Below, piece by piece: positions 42,027 through 51,022 of a stretch of 64,000 nt of DNA. The number at the start of each line of letters is the position of its first letter. Positions within the stretch are counted from its first letter, which is position 1. Origin of the DNA: JAUWKC01 sp035529895 (lineage in GTDB: Bacteria; Planctomycetota; Phycisphaerae; Sedimentisphaerales; Anaerobacaceae). The stretch covers positions 88,943-152,942 of the forward strand of contig DATKVV010000005.1 of the NCBI GenBank assembly GCA_035529895.1, written 5' to 3'. The notes below the pieces were generated by a model that saw only the letters and a program-made list of their open reading frames with translations, did not search any database and was not told the DNA's origin. Position numbers and translations under genes: made by a program.

Positions 42027-43577
42027 ATGGACAGACGAGATTTTCTTAAAACGACAGGTCTCTTGGCAGGCTCACTGGCTGTTGCAGGTTGTGCGAACTC
42101 GCTGAACAAACCAGCCGGCAAGGCTTCGGCAGACAGGCCCAATATTCTGTTTTGCATTTCCGATGACCAATCGTGGCTGCACACCTCCATAAACGGCTGC
42201 AAAGCCGTCAAAACACCGAACTTTGACCGCATCGCCAAAGAGGGCGTGCTCTTTACGCATGCTTTCTGTGCCGCCCCATCGTGCACGCCGTCGCGCAGCG
42301 CAATTCTGACAGGGCAGGAAATCTGGCGGCTGGAAGAAGGCGGACTGCTGAGGGGCGCGCTGCCCGGCAAGTTCAAGGTCTACACCGACCTGCTGGAGGC
42401 CGCCGGCTACCACGTGGGTTATACGCACAAGGGCTGGGACCCCGGCAATTATGAAGCCGGCGGGTGGGACCACAACCCTGCGGGCAGGAAAAAATACAGT
42501 GACCGACAAATTACACCGCCAGCCAGCGGAATAAAAACGACCGACTACGCACGCAATTTCGAAGACTTCCTGAAAGACTGCCCTGAAGGACTACCCTTCT
42601 GCTTTTGGTATGGGGGCAAAGAGCCGCATCGTGTATACGAAGAAGGTTCGGGCCTGCGGGCGGGCAAGAGGCGGGAGGACGCAAAAGTCCCCGCGTTTCT
42701 GCCGGACACACCTGAAATCCGCAGTGACATCCTCGACTACTGTCTCGAAATTGAATGGTTCGACGAACACCTCGGCCGAATGATTCGGCTGCTCGAGGAA
42801 AAAGGCAAACTCGACAACACCCTCATTGTCGTCACATCGGATAATGGTATGCCCTTCCCACGGGCCAAGACCAATCTGTACGATTACGGCACGCGCATGC
42901 CGCTGGCTATCCGCTGGGCGGCAAAAGTAAAGGGTGGACGCGTGGTTGACGACTTAGTCACCCTGACCGACATGGCTCCAACCTTCTTGGATGCAGCAGG
43001 CCTGGAGGTTCCGTATGAAATGACCGGCCGAAGTCTGCTCGGCATTTTGCTTTCGGGCAAATCCGGGCGAGCCGACCCGACCCGCGACCGGATTTTCACT
43101 GCAATCGAGCGCCACACCTGGTGTCGGCCCAACGGTGTGGGCTACCCAAGTCGCGCGATCCGCACTTATCGCTGGCTGTACATCCGCAACTACGCCCCCG
43201 ACCGCCGGCCTGCCGGCGACCCCGATTTTTATTCCGCACACCAGACCATCTACGGTGACATAGACAACGGAGCTACCAAAACCTATATGATTGAGCACAA
43301 GAGCGACCCCAGGGTGGCCCTGCTGTTTGAACTTTGCTTTGGCAAACGCCCGGCCGAGGAGTTGTATGACGTCACCAAGGACCCCGACCAGGTCAATAAT
43401 CTCGCAGCCGACCCTTCCTTTGCCAAGGTCAAAAGAAAACTAAGCGTACAACTTGAGCAGTATCAGCGTGACACAAAAGACCCACGTGTCGAAGGCAAGT
43501 CCCCCTGGGACCATTACCCTTACTACTACGGCGACTTCTGGAAGCGTGGCACCCAGCTTACCGGCCGGTCTTCTTGA
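42027..43577 (+). CDS. Tat-exported sulfatase lipoprotein (family S1)
   Basis: A 516-residue arylsulfatase-superfamily protein. The signal peptide has the twin-arginine motif (RRDFLK at 3-8) and a lipobox VAGC (Cys22), so it is exported folded and lipid-anchored. The domain opens RPNILFCISDDQSW (metal-binding Asp46, Asp47). The active-site cysteine, converted to formylglycine, is Cys86 in CTPSR. IVVTSDNGMPFPRAKTNLYD carries the second metal site. Architecture recalls heparan N-sulfatase-like S1 families. It removes sulfate from a glycan outside the cell. It needs a formylglycine-generating enzyme, which is not supplied by the neighbouring FGE-like proteins. Confidence 0.93.
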   Translation: MDRRDFLKTTGLLAGSLAVAGCANSLNKPAGKASADRPNILFCISDDQSWLHTSINGCKAVKTPNFDRIAKEGVLFTHAFCAAPSCTPSRSAILTGQEIWRLEEGGLLRGALPGKFKVYTDLLEAAGYHVGYTHKGWDPGNYEAGGWDHNPAGRKKYSDRQITPPASGIKTTDYARNFEDFLKDCPEGLPFCFWYGGKEPHRVYEEGSGLRAGKRREDAKVPAFLPDTPEIRSDILDYCLEIEWFDEHLGRMIRLLEEKGKLDNTLIVVTSDNGMPFPRAKTNLYDYGTRMPLAIRWAAKVKGGRVVDDLVTLTDMAPTFLDAAGLEVPYEMTGRSLLGILLSGKSGRADPTRDRIFTAIERHTWCRPNGVGYPSRAIRTYRWLYIRNYAPDRRPAGDPDFYSAHQTIYGDIDNGATKTYMIEHKSDPRVALLFELCFGKRPAEELYDVTKDPDQVNNLAADPSFAKVKRKLSVQLEQYQRDTKDPRVEGKSPWDHYPYYYGDFWKRGTQLTGRSS

Positions 43578-43621
43578 GATTTGGTATGGGTTTACCCGGT
43601 AACGTTACAAAAAAGGGGTTA

Positions 43622-45724
43622 ATGATGAAACGAAGGCTGTCAATGGCATACGTAATCTGTTTCGTGATTGTGCCTCCACCACCAAAGATTGTGCAGGCTG
43701 CCGAAGCGCCGATAGAAAAGGAATATACCAACTCTATCGGTATGAAATTCGTTCGCATCGAACCCGGCCGCTTCACCATGGGCTTCGAGGGCAAAACGCT
43801 GCCTAATGAACTCTTGACGAGTCCCTCTGTTTTCCCCGCTGGCGACTTTGACGAGCATCCGGCGCATGAGGTCGAAATGACCAAGCCATTCTATATGGGC
43901 ATGTTCGAAGTAACCAACGCCCAATACGAACTATTCGACCCTTTGCATCGTGAGTTTCGCGGCAAGCTTGGCTTTTCCAAAGCCGACAACGAGGCGGTTG
44001 TTTTTGTCAACTGGTACAACGCCGTCACTTTTTGTAAATGGCTGTCTGAGAAAGAGGGTCTGCCCTATCGCCTGCCGACAGAAGCCGAATGGGAATACTG
44101 CTGTCGGGCAGGAACCACGTCGGTTTTCAGCACAGGCGAGACACTCCCAAAACCTTTTCACAAGAATGTGATACGAAGCTGGTATCCGGACCCCCGGACC
44201 GCAGATGAAATCATTGACCCGAAGTGGGTAAACCGCAAGGAAACGGTTCTCCCTTGTTTGACCGTCGGCCAGACACCGGCCAATCCCTGGGGACTTTACG
44301 ACATGCACGGCAACGTCGAGGAGTGGTGCTATGGCTCGTACGGCCCTTATGAAGCCAGCTTGCAGGTTGACCCGGTTGGGAGGGCCGAGGGAAACTTCAA
44401 AGTCACGCGGGGAGGAAGTCACTCCACGGAGCTCTACTACCTGCGCTGCTGCAACCGAATGGGGACGCTGCCGGAGGACAGGAGCTGGTATGTCGGCTTT
44501 AGAATCGTACTCGGTGAGATGCGAAAGACAAAGCCACTGCCTGAAATGGCGCCACAGCGGTATCAGCTTGACGTCAAACAGGAAATCCTTGCCGCCTCAG
44601 CCAAGCGGCCGGACGCGAATAAGCCATATTTCAAGGGCCCGCGGCCTTACGTCAAAATCCCTCCCAACTCGAAAGGCCCTCTTTTCTCGAACCACAATCA
44701 TGACCCGGCCATCGTTGAATGTCCCAACGGCGACCTGCTGGCGATTTGGTATAGCTGCGTCGAGGAAGATGGGCGGGAAGTTGCTCTGGCGGCAAGCCGC
44801 CTGCGTTATGGGCAAGAAAAATGGGAGCCGGCCTCACCCTTCTGGGACACACCTGACAGGAATGACCACTGCCCCGGCCTATGGTTTGACGGCCGCGAAA
44901 CCATTTATCATTTCAACGGGCTTTCGGCCGCCGCCACGTGGGGAAATCTCGCCATCATACTTCGTACATCTAAAGACAATGGTGTCACCTGGTCTCGGGC
45001 GCGTTTGATTGTTCCCGAACACGGCTACCGGCAAATGGTGGGCGAGCCGGCCTTCCGCACGCACGATGGCGCCATAGTATTCGGGGCCGATGCAATCTAC
45101 GGCTCGACCATCTGGATAAGCCGGAATAATGGCCTGACCTGGCAAGACCCGGGCGGCACCCTCAACGGCATCCACGCCGGTATCGTGCAACTCAAAGACG
45201 GCCGGCTGATGGCCCTCGGGCGAGGTATGAACGTAGATGGCATGATGCCCAAAAGTATTTCTGTTAACATGGGAAAGACCTGGCAAGCGAGTGCAAGTCC
45301 TTTTCCACCGCTCTCAGGCGGCCAGCGCATGGCCCTTATGCGTCTGAAAGAGGGGCCGCTGTTTCTTGCATCCTTTGCCGACAAGATGGCTATTACCGAT
45401 GCCTCCGGCGCCGAACGCACTGTCTCAGGTCTCTTCGGCGCACTGTCATTTGACGAAGGCCGGACCTGGCCTGTACCACGTCTGATTACCAATGACGGTC
45501 CCGCGAAAAAACTCAATGGGGGGGCATGGACGGGTGAATTTATTATGGGCCACAGTACGGCCGAGCCGAAAGGCTACATGTCCGTCTGTCAAACGCCGGA
45601 CGGCACAATAAACCTGATTTCCAGCGCCCTGCACTACCAGTTCAATATGGCCTGGCTAAAAACACCGATGCCGGCTTTGAACCGCAAAATGGAAAATGAA
45701 CCTGAATTGAGGAGCAAAAGATGA
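43622..45724 (+). CDS. Secreted FGE-sulfatase-like domain fused to sialidase-like beta-propeller (copy 1)
   Basis: A roughly 700-residue exported protein. After a signal peptide (cleavage near VQA-A), residues 30-310 form an FGE-sulfatase (SUMF1) fold: TNSIGMKFVRIEPGRFTMG, PTEAEWEYCCRAGT, GLYDMHGNVEEW and RGGSHSTELYYLRCCNR. The two catalytic cysteines of formylglycine-generating enzymes are missing here (Thr and Leu instead). Residues 355-695 are a sialidase-like beta-propeller with Asp boxes (SKDNGVTW; SRNNGLTW; SFDEGRTW). Start is the double ATG at 43622 with AAGGGG before it. It overlaps copy 2 by four bases. Confidence 0.85.
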   Translation: MMKRRLSMAYVICFVIVPPPPKIVQAAEAPIEKEYTNSIGMKFVRIEPGRFTMGFEGKTLPNELLTSPSVFPAGDFDEHPAHEVEMTKPFYMGMFEVTNAQYELFDPLHREFRGKLGFSKADNEAVVFVNWYNAVTFCKWLSEKEGLPYRLPTEAEWEYCCRAGTTSVFSTGETLPKPFHKNVIRSWYPDPRTADEIIDPKWVNRKETVLPCLTVGQTPANPWGLYDMHGNVEEWCYGSYGPYEASLQVDPVGRAEGNFKVTRGGSHSTELYYLRCCNRMGTLPEDRSWYVGFRIVLGEMRKTKPLPEMAPQRYQLDVKQEILAASAKRPDANKPYFKGPRPYVKIPPNSKGPLFSNHNHDPAIVECPNGDLLAIWYSCVEEDGREVALAASRLRYGQEKWEPASPFWDTPDRNDHCPGLWFDGRETIYHFNGLSAAATWGNLAIILRTSKDNGVTWSRARLIVPEHGYRQMVGEPAFRTHDGAIVFGADAIYGSTIWISRNNGLTWQDPGGTLNGIHAGIVQLKDGRLMALGRGMNVDGMMPKSISVNMGKTWQASASPFPPLSGGQRMALMRLKEGPLFLASFADKMAITDASGAERTVSGLFGALSFDEGRTWPVPRLITNDGPAKKLNGGAWTGEFIMGHSTAEPKGYMSVCQTPDGTINLISSALHYQFNMAWLKTPMPALNRKMENEPELRSKR

Positions 45725-48300
45725 ATCCCCGGAACACCAAACACTGGATTATTTGTGCCGCAATCGCATCGTTAAGTCTGACGGCTTGTCCTGCAGCCTC
45801 GGCCCAGATACCAACCGCCGCCGAATACACCAACTCGATTGGGATGAGGCTCGTGCGCATCGAGCGCGGGCGTTTCCAGATGGGCCAACCGAAGACACCG
45901 CTGCCCTCCCAGATATTGCCCATGTTTCGCGGCCGGGGAAAGGTCGACTGCCTCACCGAAGGCGACTACGACGAAAAGCCGGTTCACACCGTTACCATTA
46001 CCAACCCCTTTTATATGGGCGTCTTCGAAGTGACAAACTTTCAATATGAATTGTTCGACCCAGAGCACAAGCGGCTGCGAGGCAAAAACGGCTTTTCCGA
46101 AGCCGACGACGAAGCCGTAATCAATGTCAACTGGTACGAAGCCCAGGCTTTCTGTAAATGGCTCTCCGATAAAGAAGGCCTGCCCTACCGCCTCCCCACC
46201 GAGGCCGAGTGGGAATACGCCTGCCGAGCGGGGACCGCCACTAATTACTATGCCGGCGATATTCTTCCCGAGCAATTCAGCAAAGGCCGCGGCAAAACTT
46301 CCCTTCATGTGGGCAAGACCCCGCCCAATTTCTGGGGCCTCTATGATATGCACGGCAACGTCGAGGAATGGTGCCAGGATTGGTACGGCCCCTACCCGCT
46401 CAAACCTCAAACCAATCCCGTCGGGTACAGCGGCGGCAATTTCAAGGTCCTTCGCGGCGGCAGCCACAGCACACCCGACTACTATCTGCGCTCGGCAAAC
46501 CGAATGGGCCAGTTACCTGAGTGCAAAAACTGGCTGATGGGTTTCCGCGTCGTGTTGGGAGAACTGCCTGACACCAAACCACTGCCGATGCCAAAGCCGC
46601 CCCTCTACCGGCAAAACGTAATTCAGCGAAATCCCGCCCACGTCACTAAAGGCCCCGACCCCGACAAGCCCTACTTCCGCGGTCCGTACAAATATGTCAA
46701 GATTCCAACCGATGCCATCGGCCCCCTGTTCGCAGCACACAATCACGACCCCGCCATAGTTGAGTGTCCCAATGGGGACCTGTTGACCTGCTGGTACACC
46801 TGCGTTGACGAGGGAGCACGCGAGCTGGCTCAGGCGGCCAGCAGACTGCGATGGGGCCAGGTCGAATGGGAGCCCGCCTCGCCATTCTGGGATGCTCCCG
46901 ACCGCAACGACCACGCACCGGCGATGTGGTTCGATGGAAACGCCATATACCACTTTACAGGCGTGGGTGCCGACGGGGGCCGCGGAAGAATGGTAATGGT
47001 TATGCGAACCTCCGAAGACAGCGGCGCTACCTGGTCCGCGCCGAGAGCGATTGTGCCCGACTTCGCCGGCGGACATCAACTCAGCGAGCCGGTCTTCCGT
47101 ATGCACGATGGCACAATCGTGCTTACTGTCGACGGCCGACGCACCCTCTGGATGAGCCGGGATGAAGGCCTCGCCTGGACCAATCCGGGCGGTGACATAG
47201 TCGGTATTCATGCGGGGGTAACGCAGTTGAAGGACGGCAGCATTTTCGCTTTAAGCAGAAGCAACGGCGACAGAAAAACAATGCCAATCAGTATCTCCCG
47301 AGACGGCGGAAAGACGTTTACTTACGAGTCAAGTGAGTTTCAACCGATAGGCGGCGGGCAGCGACTTGTGCTGCTCCGGCTAAAAGAAGGCCCGTTGTTT
47401 TTCGCTTCGTTCGCCAATCTCGGAGATGGCATGGAAATCACCGACTCGACCGGCAAAAATAGAAATGTTCGGGGGCTTTTCGCGGCCATTTCAGAAGATG
47501 AGGGCAAGACGTGGCCATACAAGCGACTTGTCTCGGATGACGGGCCGGGCCAAGCGATTGAGTGCACCGATGGCGGGGCTGTCGTGCTCAGCGCCCGCAG
47601 CGCGGAGTATCGCGGCTATCTTGCGGTGTGCCAAAGCACCGATGGCCTGATTCACCTGATAAGCAGCCGCAACCACTATGCCTTCAACCTCAAATGGATA
47701 AAGACCGCGCCCCCGCCTCCGCCGGCGCCGCCCGTCAGGGTCAACCGTGTCGTCGAGACCTTCACCGGCCCGCATGACTTCGACAACGAAGGCTGGTTCG
47801 AATACAAGGGCTTCACCGGTGGCTTCAACGGCAAAGGCCAATTCACCGTTAACGCCCATGTTCATTATGAGGGTCTTAACCGGATCGTCGGCAAAGGCTC
47901 CTTCGAGGCTGTGTTTTCCGTCAGGAATATCCATTACAATCCGCCCGGTCCGAACATCTCAGACGGACTCACGCTGGGCTTTAAGGACGCGTTCAACAAG
48001 CACAACCCCACCATGTTCGTCTGGATAAGAGAAGATTCCATAAGCGGCAACCTCTTCAAGGGTGTCCCTCTATCCAGGCCGGCAACCGCTGTCAAACTGA
48101 GATTCATCTGGAACGAAAAGACCCTCCAATGGAGGGTCTTCTACGGCTTGAACGGCGACGAACCCAACACGGAAATTCCTGAGAGTAAGGCCGGCATATA
48201 CTACCAAACCCCGACCAGCGAATCCTATAGCGCGTTTTTCATGATGAGCAACGGCAGTATGGATATAGACCACTTCGAGATAACGCCTCTGGAACCATAA
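45721..48300 (+). CDS. FGE-like/sialidase-like fusion (copy 2) with C-terminal beta-sandwich
   Basis: An 859-residue paralogue of the preceding gene. Signal peptide ending ASA-Q; FGE-like domain (about 30-290) with PTEAEWEYACRAGT and RGGSHSTPDYYLRSANR, again without catalytic cysteines; propeller (about 315-660) with Asp boxes SEDSGATW, SRDEGLAW and SEDEGKTW. An extra roughly 190-residue domain follows a Pro-rich hinge (PPPPPAPP) and begins VVETFTGPHDFDNEGW, probably a concanavalin/LamG-like sandwich. The start overlaps copy 1 by ATGA, so the genes are coupled. Confidence 0.85.
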   Translation: MNPRNTKHWIICAAIASLSLTACPAASAQIPTAAEYTNSIGMRLVRIERGRFQMGQPKTPLPSQILPMFRGRGKVDCLTEGDYDEKPVHTVTITNPFYMGVFEVTNFQYELFDPEHKRLRGKNGFSEADDEAVINVNWYEAQAFCKWLSDKEGLPYRLPTEAEWEYACRAGTATNYYAGDILPEQFSKGRGKTSLHVGKTPPNFWGLYDMHGNVEEWCQDWYGPYPLKPQTNPVGYSGGNFKVLRGGSHSTPDYYLRSANRMGQLPECKNWLMGFRVVLGELPDTKPLPMPKPPLYRQNVIQRNPAHVTKGPDPDKPYFRGPYKYVKIPTDAIGPLFAAHNHDPAIVECPNGDLLTCWYTCVDEGARELAQAASRLRWGQVEWEPASPFWDAPDRNDHAPAMWFDGNAIYHFTGVGADGGRGRMVMVMRTSEDSGATWSAPRAIVPDFAGGHQLSEPVFRMHDGTIVLTVDGRRTLWMSRDEGLAWTNPGGDIVGIHAGVTQLKDGSIFALSRSNGDRKTMPISISRDGGKTFTYESSEFQPIGGGQRLVLLRLKEGPLFFASFANLGDGMEITDSTGKNRNVRGLFAAISEDEGKTWPYKRLVSDDGPGQAIECTDGGAVVLSARSAEYRGYLAVCQSTDGLIHLISSRNHYAFNLKWIKTAPPPPPAPPVRVNRVVETFTGPHDFDNEGWFEYKGFTGGFNGKGQFTVNAHVHYEGLNRIVGKGSFEAVFSVRNIHYNPPGPNISDGLTLGFKDAFNKHNPTMFVWIREDSISGNLFKGVPLSRPATAVKLRFIWNEKTLQWRVFYGLNGDEPNTEIPESKAGIYYQTPTSESYSAFFMMSNGSMDIDHFEITPLEP

Positions 48301-48343
48301 ATTGCGACAAGCACCCAACTATCAAGATGAGAAAGGGAAAAAA

Positions 48344-50992
48344 ATGAAGCAAGACCAGCTTCGCAAAGCCGCAGCACCACGCACACATTGGCTTCTGGTT
48401 GCGGCAATTGTTTTCTTTGGCCGTAGCAACGCCTTATCGCAAGGTCAGTCGCGGATGCCCACGGAGCGGACTTACACCAATTCTATCGGAATGAAACTCG
48501 CTCGCATTGAGCCGGGACATTTCATGATGGGCTTTGGCGACGTGCCGCTGCCCGGACAGCTCATAACCAGACCATCGCACTTTTCCACCGGCGATTTTGA
48601 TGAGCATCCGACGCACCAGGTCCAAATAACAAAACCCTTCTATCTGGGCGTGTACCCGGTGACTAACGCACAATATGAGCAGCTTGACCCCGCTCACAAA
48701 CAATGGCGCGGAAGAAACGGTTATTCCAACGCCGATGACGAGGCGGTTATTTTTGTCAGTTGGCACGATGCGGTTCGCTTTTGTGACTGGCTCTCGCAAA
48801 AAGAGGGCCTGCACTACCGGCTGCCCACCGAGGCCGAATGGGAATACGCCTGCCGCGCCGGAACCAGCACTCCATTCTATACCGGCGACACGCTGCCGAA
48901 GGAATTTATCAAGAGTTCAAAAACACCTCTGACCGTCGGCCAAACATCCCCGAATCCGTGGGGACTGTATGACACGCACGGCAATGTCGAACAGTGGTGT
49001 CATGACTGGTACGGTCCATACGAGCCGGTCCCTCAATGGGATCCTGTCGGCCGGGCGGACGGCGACTTCAAAATCACACGGGGCGGAAGCCATTCCGCCG
49101 AGCCTTACTACCTCCGCTCGGCAAACCGCAGTGGCTCACTGCCCCAGGACAGACAGTGGTCAATCGGCTTCCGCGTGGTGCTCGGCAAAATGCCACAAAC
49201 CTCCCCCCTGCCCGCCATAACCGAAAGCCACCAGCGTTACGTAAAGCAGAACATCCCTCTCGATATCACCAAAGGTCCCGACCCCGACAAACCATATTTC
49301 AAAGGTCCGCGTCCGTTCGTCAAAATTCCCAAAGACGCAGAAGGACCGCTCTTTGGCTATCATAACCACTTTATCGCCGTTACCGAGTGCCCCAACGGCG
49401 ACCTGCTGGCCGCATGGTTCAGTTGCATGGAGGAAAAAGGCCGGGAGCTCGCAATCGCCGCCAGCCGGCTGCGTTATGGCCGGCAAGAATGGGAGCCGGC
49501 CTCGGTCTTCTGGGACGGACCCGACCGGAACGACCACACCACCGCCTTCTGGAACGATGGCAAGGGCACCATCTACCATTTCAATGGCCTTGGTGCAACC
49601 TATGCACATGCAAGCCTGGCAATGCTGCTGCGCAAATCAGGAGACAGCGGCGCAACCTGGTCGAAGCCCCGCCTCATCTTTCCGGACCATAGTCCGTCGC
49701 GCGGCGTGGTGGAGTCCGTCTTCAGGACCGCCGGCGGCCAGATATTGTTGCCCAGTGACGGCCGCGGCGGGTCAATCATAGCCCTCAGCGGCGACGAAGG
49801 CCGGACCTGGACCGACCCCGGCGGCAACATCCGGGGTATCCACGCCGGGGTCGCCCAGCTTACCGATGGGCGTCTCCTGGCCTTCGGCAGGAGGGGTGAG
49901 ATCGACGGCAAAATGCCTGTGAGCATCTCAAAGGATATGGGCAAGTCATGGGAGTATTTTGCCGGCGAGTTTCAACCTTTGAACCTGGGCCAGAGGGTAG
50001 CCCTGTTGAGGCTCAAGGACGGTCCGCTGTTTTTTGCCTCCTTCTGCAAAAACATGATGATTACGGACGCATCCGGAGGTCGGCGCCCAATATCCGGGCT
50101 GTTTGCCGCCGTTTCAACCGACGAAGGGAAAACATGGCCGTACAGGCGTCTTGTCTCGGATGACGGACCAGGGCGTGACATCGAGACAATGGACGGCCAC
50201 CCTGTCACCATGGACGCACATTACTCTGAATTTGTCGGGTATCTGACCGTGTGCCGGAGCCGTGACAATATCATCCACCTGCTCAGCAGCCGCAACCACT
50301 ATGCCTTCAACCTGAAGTGGCTGACGACGCGACCGCCGACGGCTTCGCCTGCGCCCCCGATAACCGCGCGACAGTTGCCCGCCAAAGGCGGTTTGCCCAA
50401 TGTTTTCACGCCTGAGGGACTGCCCACCCAGGATGATTGGGAATGGCAATTCGTGGGCAGCGGCAGTGAAAAAGACACGATTAGTTTTGTGGGTGAAGGG
50501 GCCTTGAAAATACGTACCGGCGAAAATCAGCAGTTCTGGTTAAGAAGCGAAAAGAAAGACGTATTCGGCCCGGTCGATCAAAAGAAAGGCTTCACGGCGG
50601 AAATAAGGACACAGGTGCTCAGGACATCGCCGGGGCGCCGAGGCGTTGATTTCGAACTCTATGACGGCGCAGGCAGTCGATACGCAATAACCATTACAGA
50701 TACAGGTGTCTACTGGTATGAGGGTCTGGTCTTGGGCTCGGTCTTTCTGGACTTCGAGCAGTTCACCGCTGTCGCCGAGGGACTGGATAATGCGAATGCG
50801 ATGCACACTTATCGTCTTGCGGTGCGCGAAGACCGTGTTGTTCAAATATATCGAGACGACAACCTAATCGGCATCAAGCGTTACGAATACCGAACGCCCC
50901 GCGACCCTTACATACAATTCGGCGCCGGCCACGGTGTGGAGGCGCTGGTGGAGTACATAGCATATGACCTGAATGGTACGTACCGACCCTAA
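48344..50992 (+). CDS. FGE-like/sialidase-like fusion (copy 3) with distinct C-terminal domain
   Basis: An 882-residue paralogue. The ATG at 48344 has AAAGGG before it. Signal peptide (about 12-30); FGE-like domain with GLYDTHGNVEQW and RGGSHSAEPYYLRSANR, no catalytic cysteines; propeller with SGDSGATW, SGDEGRTW and STDEGKTW Asp boxes. The C-terminal 210 residues, beginning after PPITARQLPAKGG, are a beta-rich domain unlike that of copy 2 (WEWQFVGSGSEKDTISFVGE), probably carbohydrate-binding. It ends the plus-strand cluster, 30 bp from a convergent gene. Confidence 0.85.
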   Translation: MKQDQLRKAAAPRTHWLLVAAIVFFGRSNALSQGQSRMPTERTYTNSIGMKLARIEPGHFMMGFGDVPLPGQLITRPSHFSTGDFDEHPTHQVQITKPFYLGVYPVTNAQYEQLDPAHKQWRGRNGYSNADDEAVIFVSWHDAVRFCDWLSQKEGLHYRLPTEAEWEYACRAGTSTPFYTGDTLPKEFIKSSKTPLTVGQTSPNPWGLYDTHGNVEQWCHDWYGPYEPVPQWDPVGRADGDFKITRGGSHSAEPYYLRSANRSGSLPQDRQWSIGFRVVLGKMPQTSPLPAITESHQRYVKQNIPLDITKGPDPDKPYFKGPRPFVKIPKDAEGPLFGYHNHFIAVTECPNGDLLAAWFSCMEEKGRELAIAASRLRYGRQEWEPASVFWDGPDRNDHTTAFWNDGKGTIYHFNGLGATYAHASLAMLLRKSGDSGATWSKPRLIFPDHSPSRGVVESVFRTAGGQILLPSDGRGGSIIALSGDEGRTWTDPGGNIRGIHAGVAQLTDGRLLAFGRRGEIDGKMPVSISKDMGKSWEYFAGEFQPLNLGQRVALLRLKDGPLFFASFCKNMMITDASGGRRPISGLFAAVSTDEGKTWPYRRLVSDDGPGRDIETMDGHPVTMDAHYSEFVGYLTVCRSRDNIIHLLSSRNHYAFNLKWLTTRPPTASPAPPITARQLPAKGGLPNVFTPEGLPTQDDWEWQFVGSGSEKDTISFVGEGALKIRTGENQQFWLRSEKKDVFGPVDQKKGFTAEIRTQVLRTSPGRRGVDFELYDGAGSRYAITITDTGVYWYEGLVLGSVFLDFEQFTAVAEGLDNANAMHTYRLAVREDRVVQIYRDDNLIGIKRYEYRTPRDPYIQFGAGHGVEALVEYIAYDLNGTYRP

Positions 50993-51022
50993 AACCGCAC
51001 GCCCCAGGTCTCGTCAATTCGT

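Noticed and set aside
43622..45724. Reading the FGE-like domain as the maturase of the adjacent sulfatase
   Set aside because: Both catalytic cysteine positions are replaced, and the protein has a Sec-type signal while the sulfatase is a Tat substrate.
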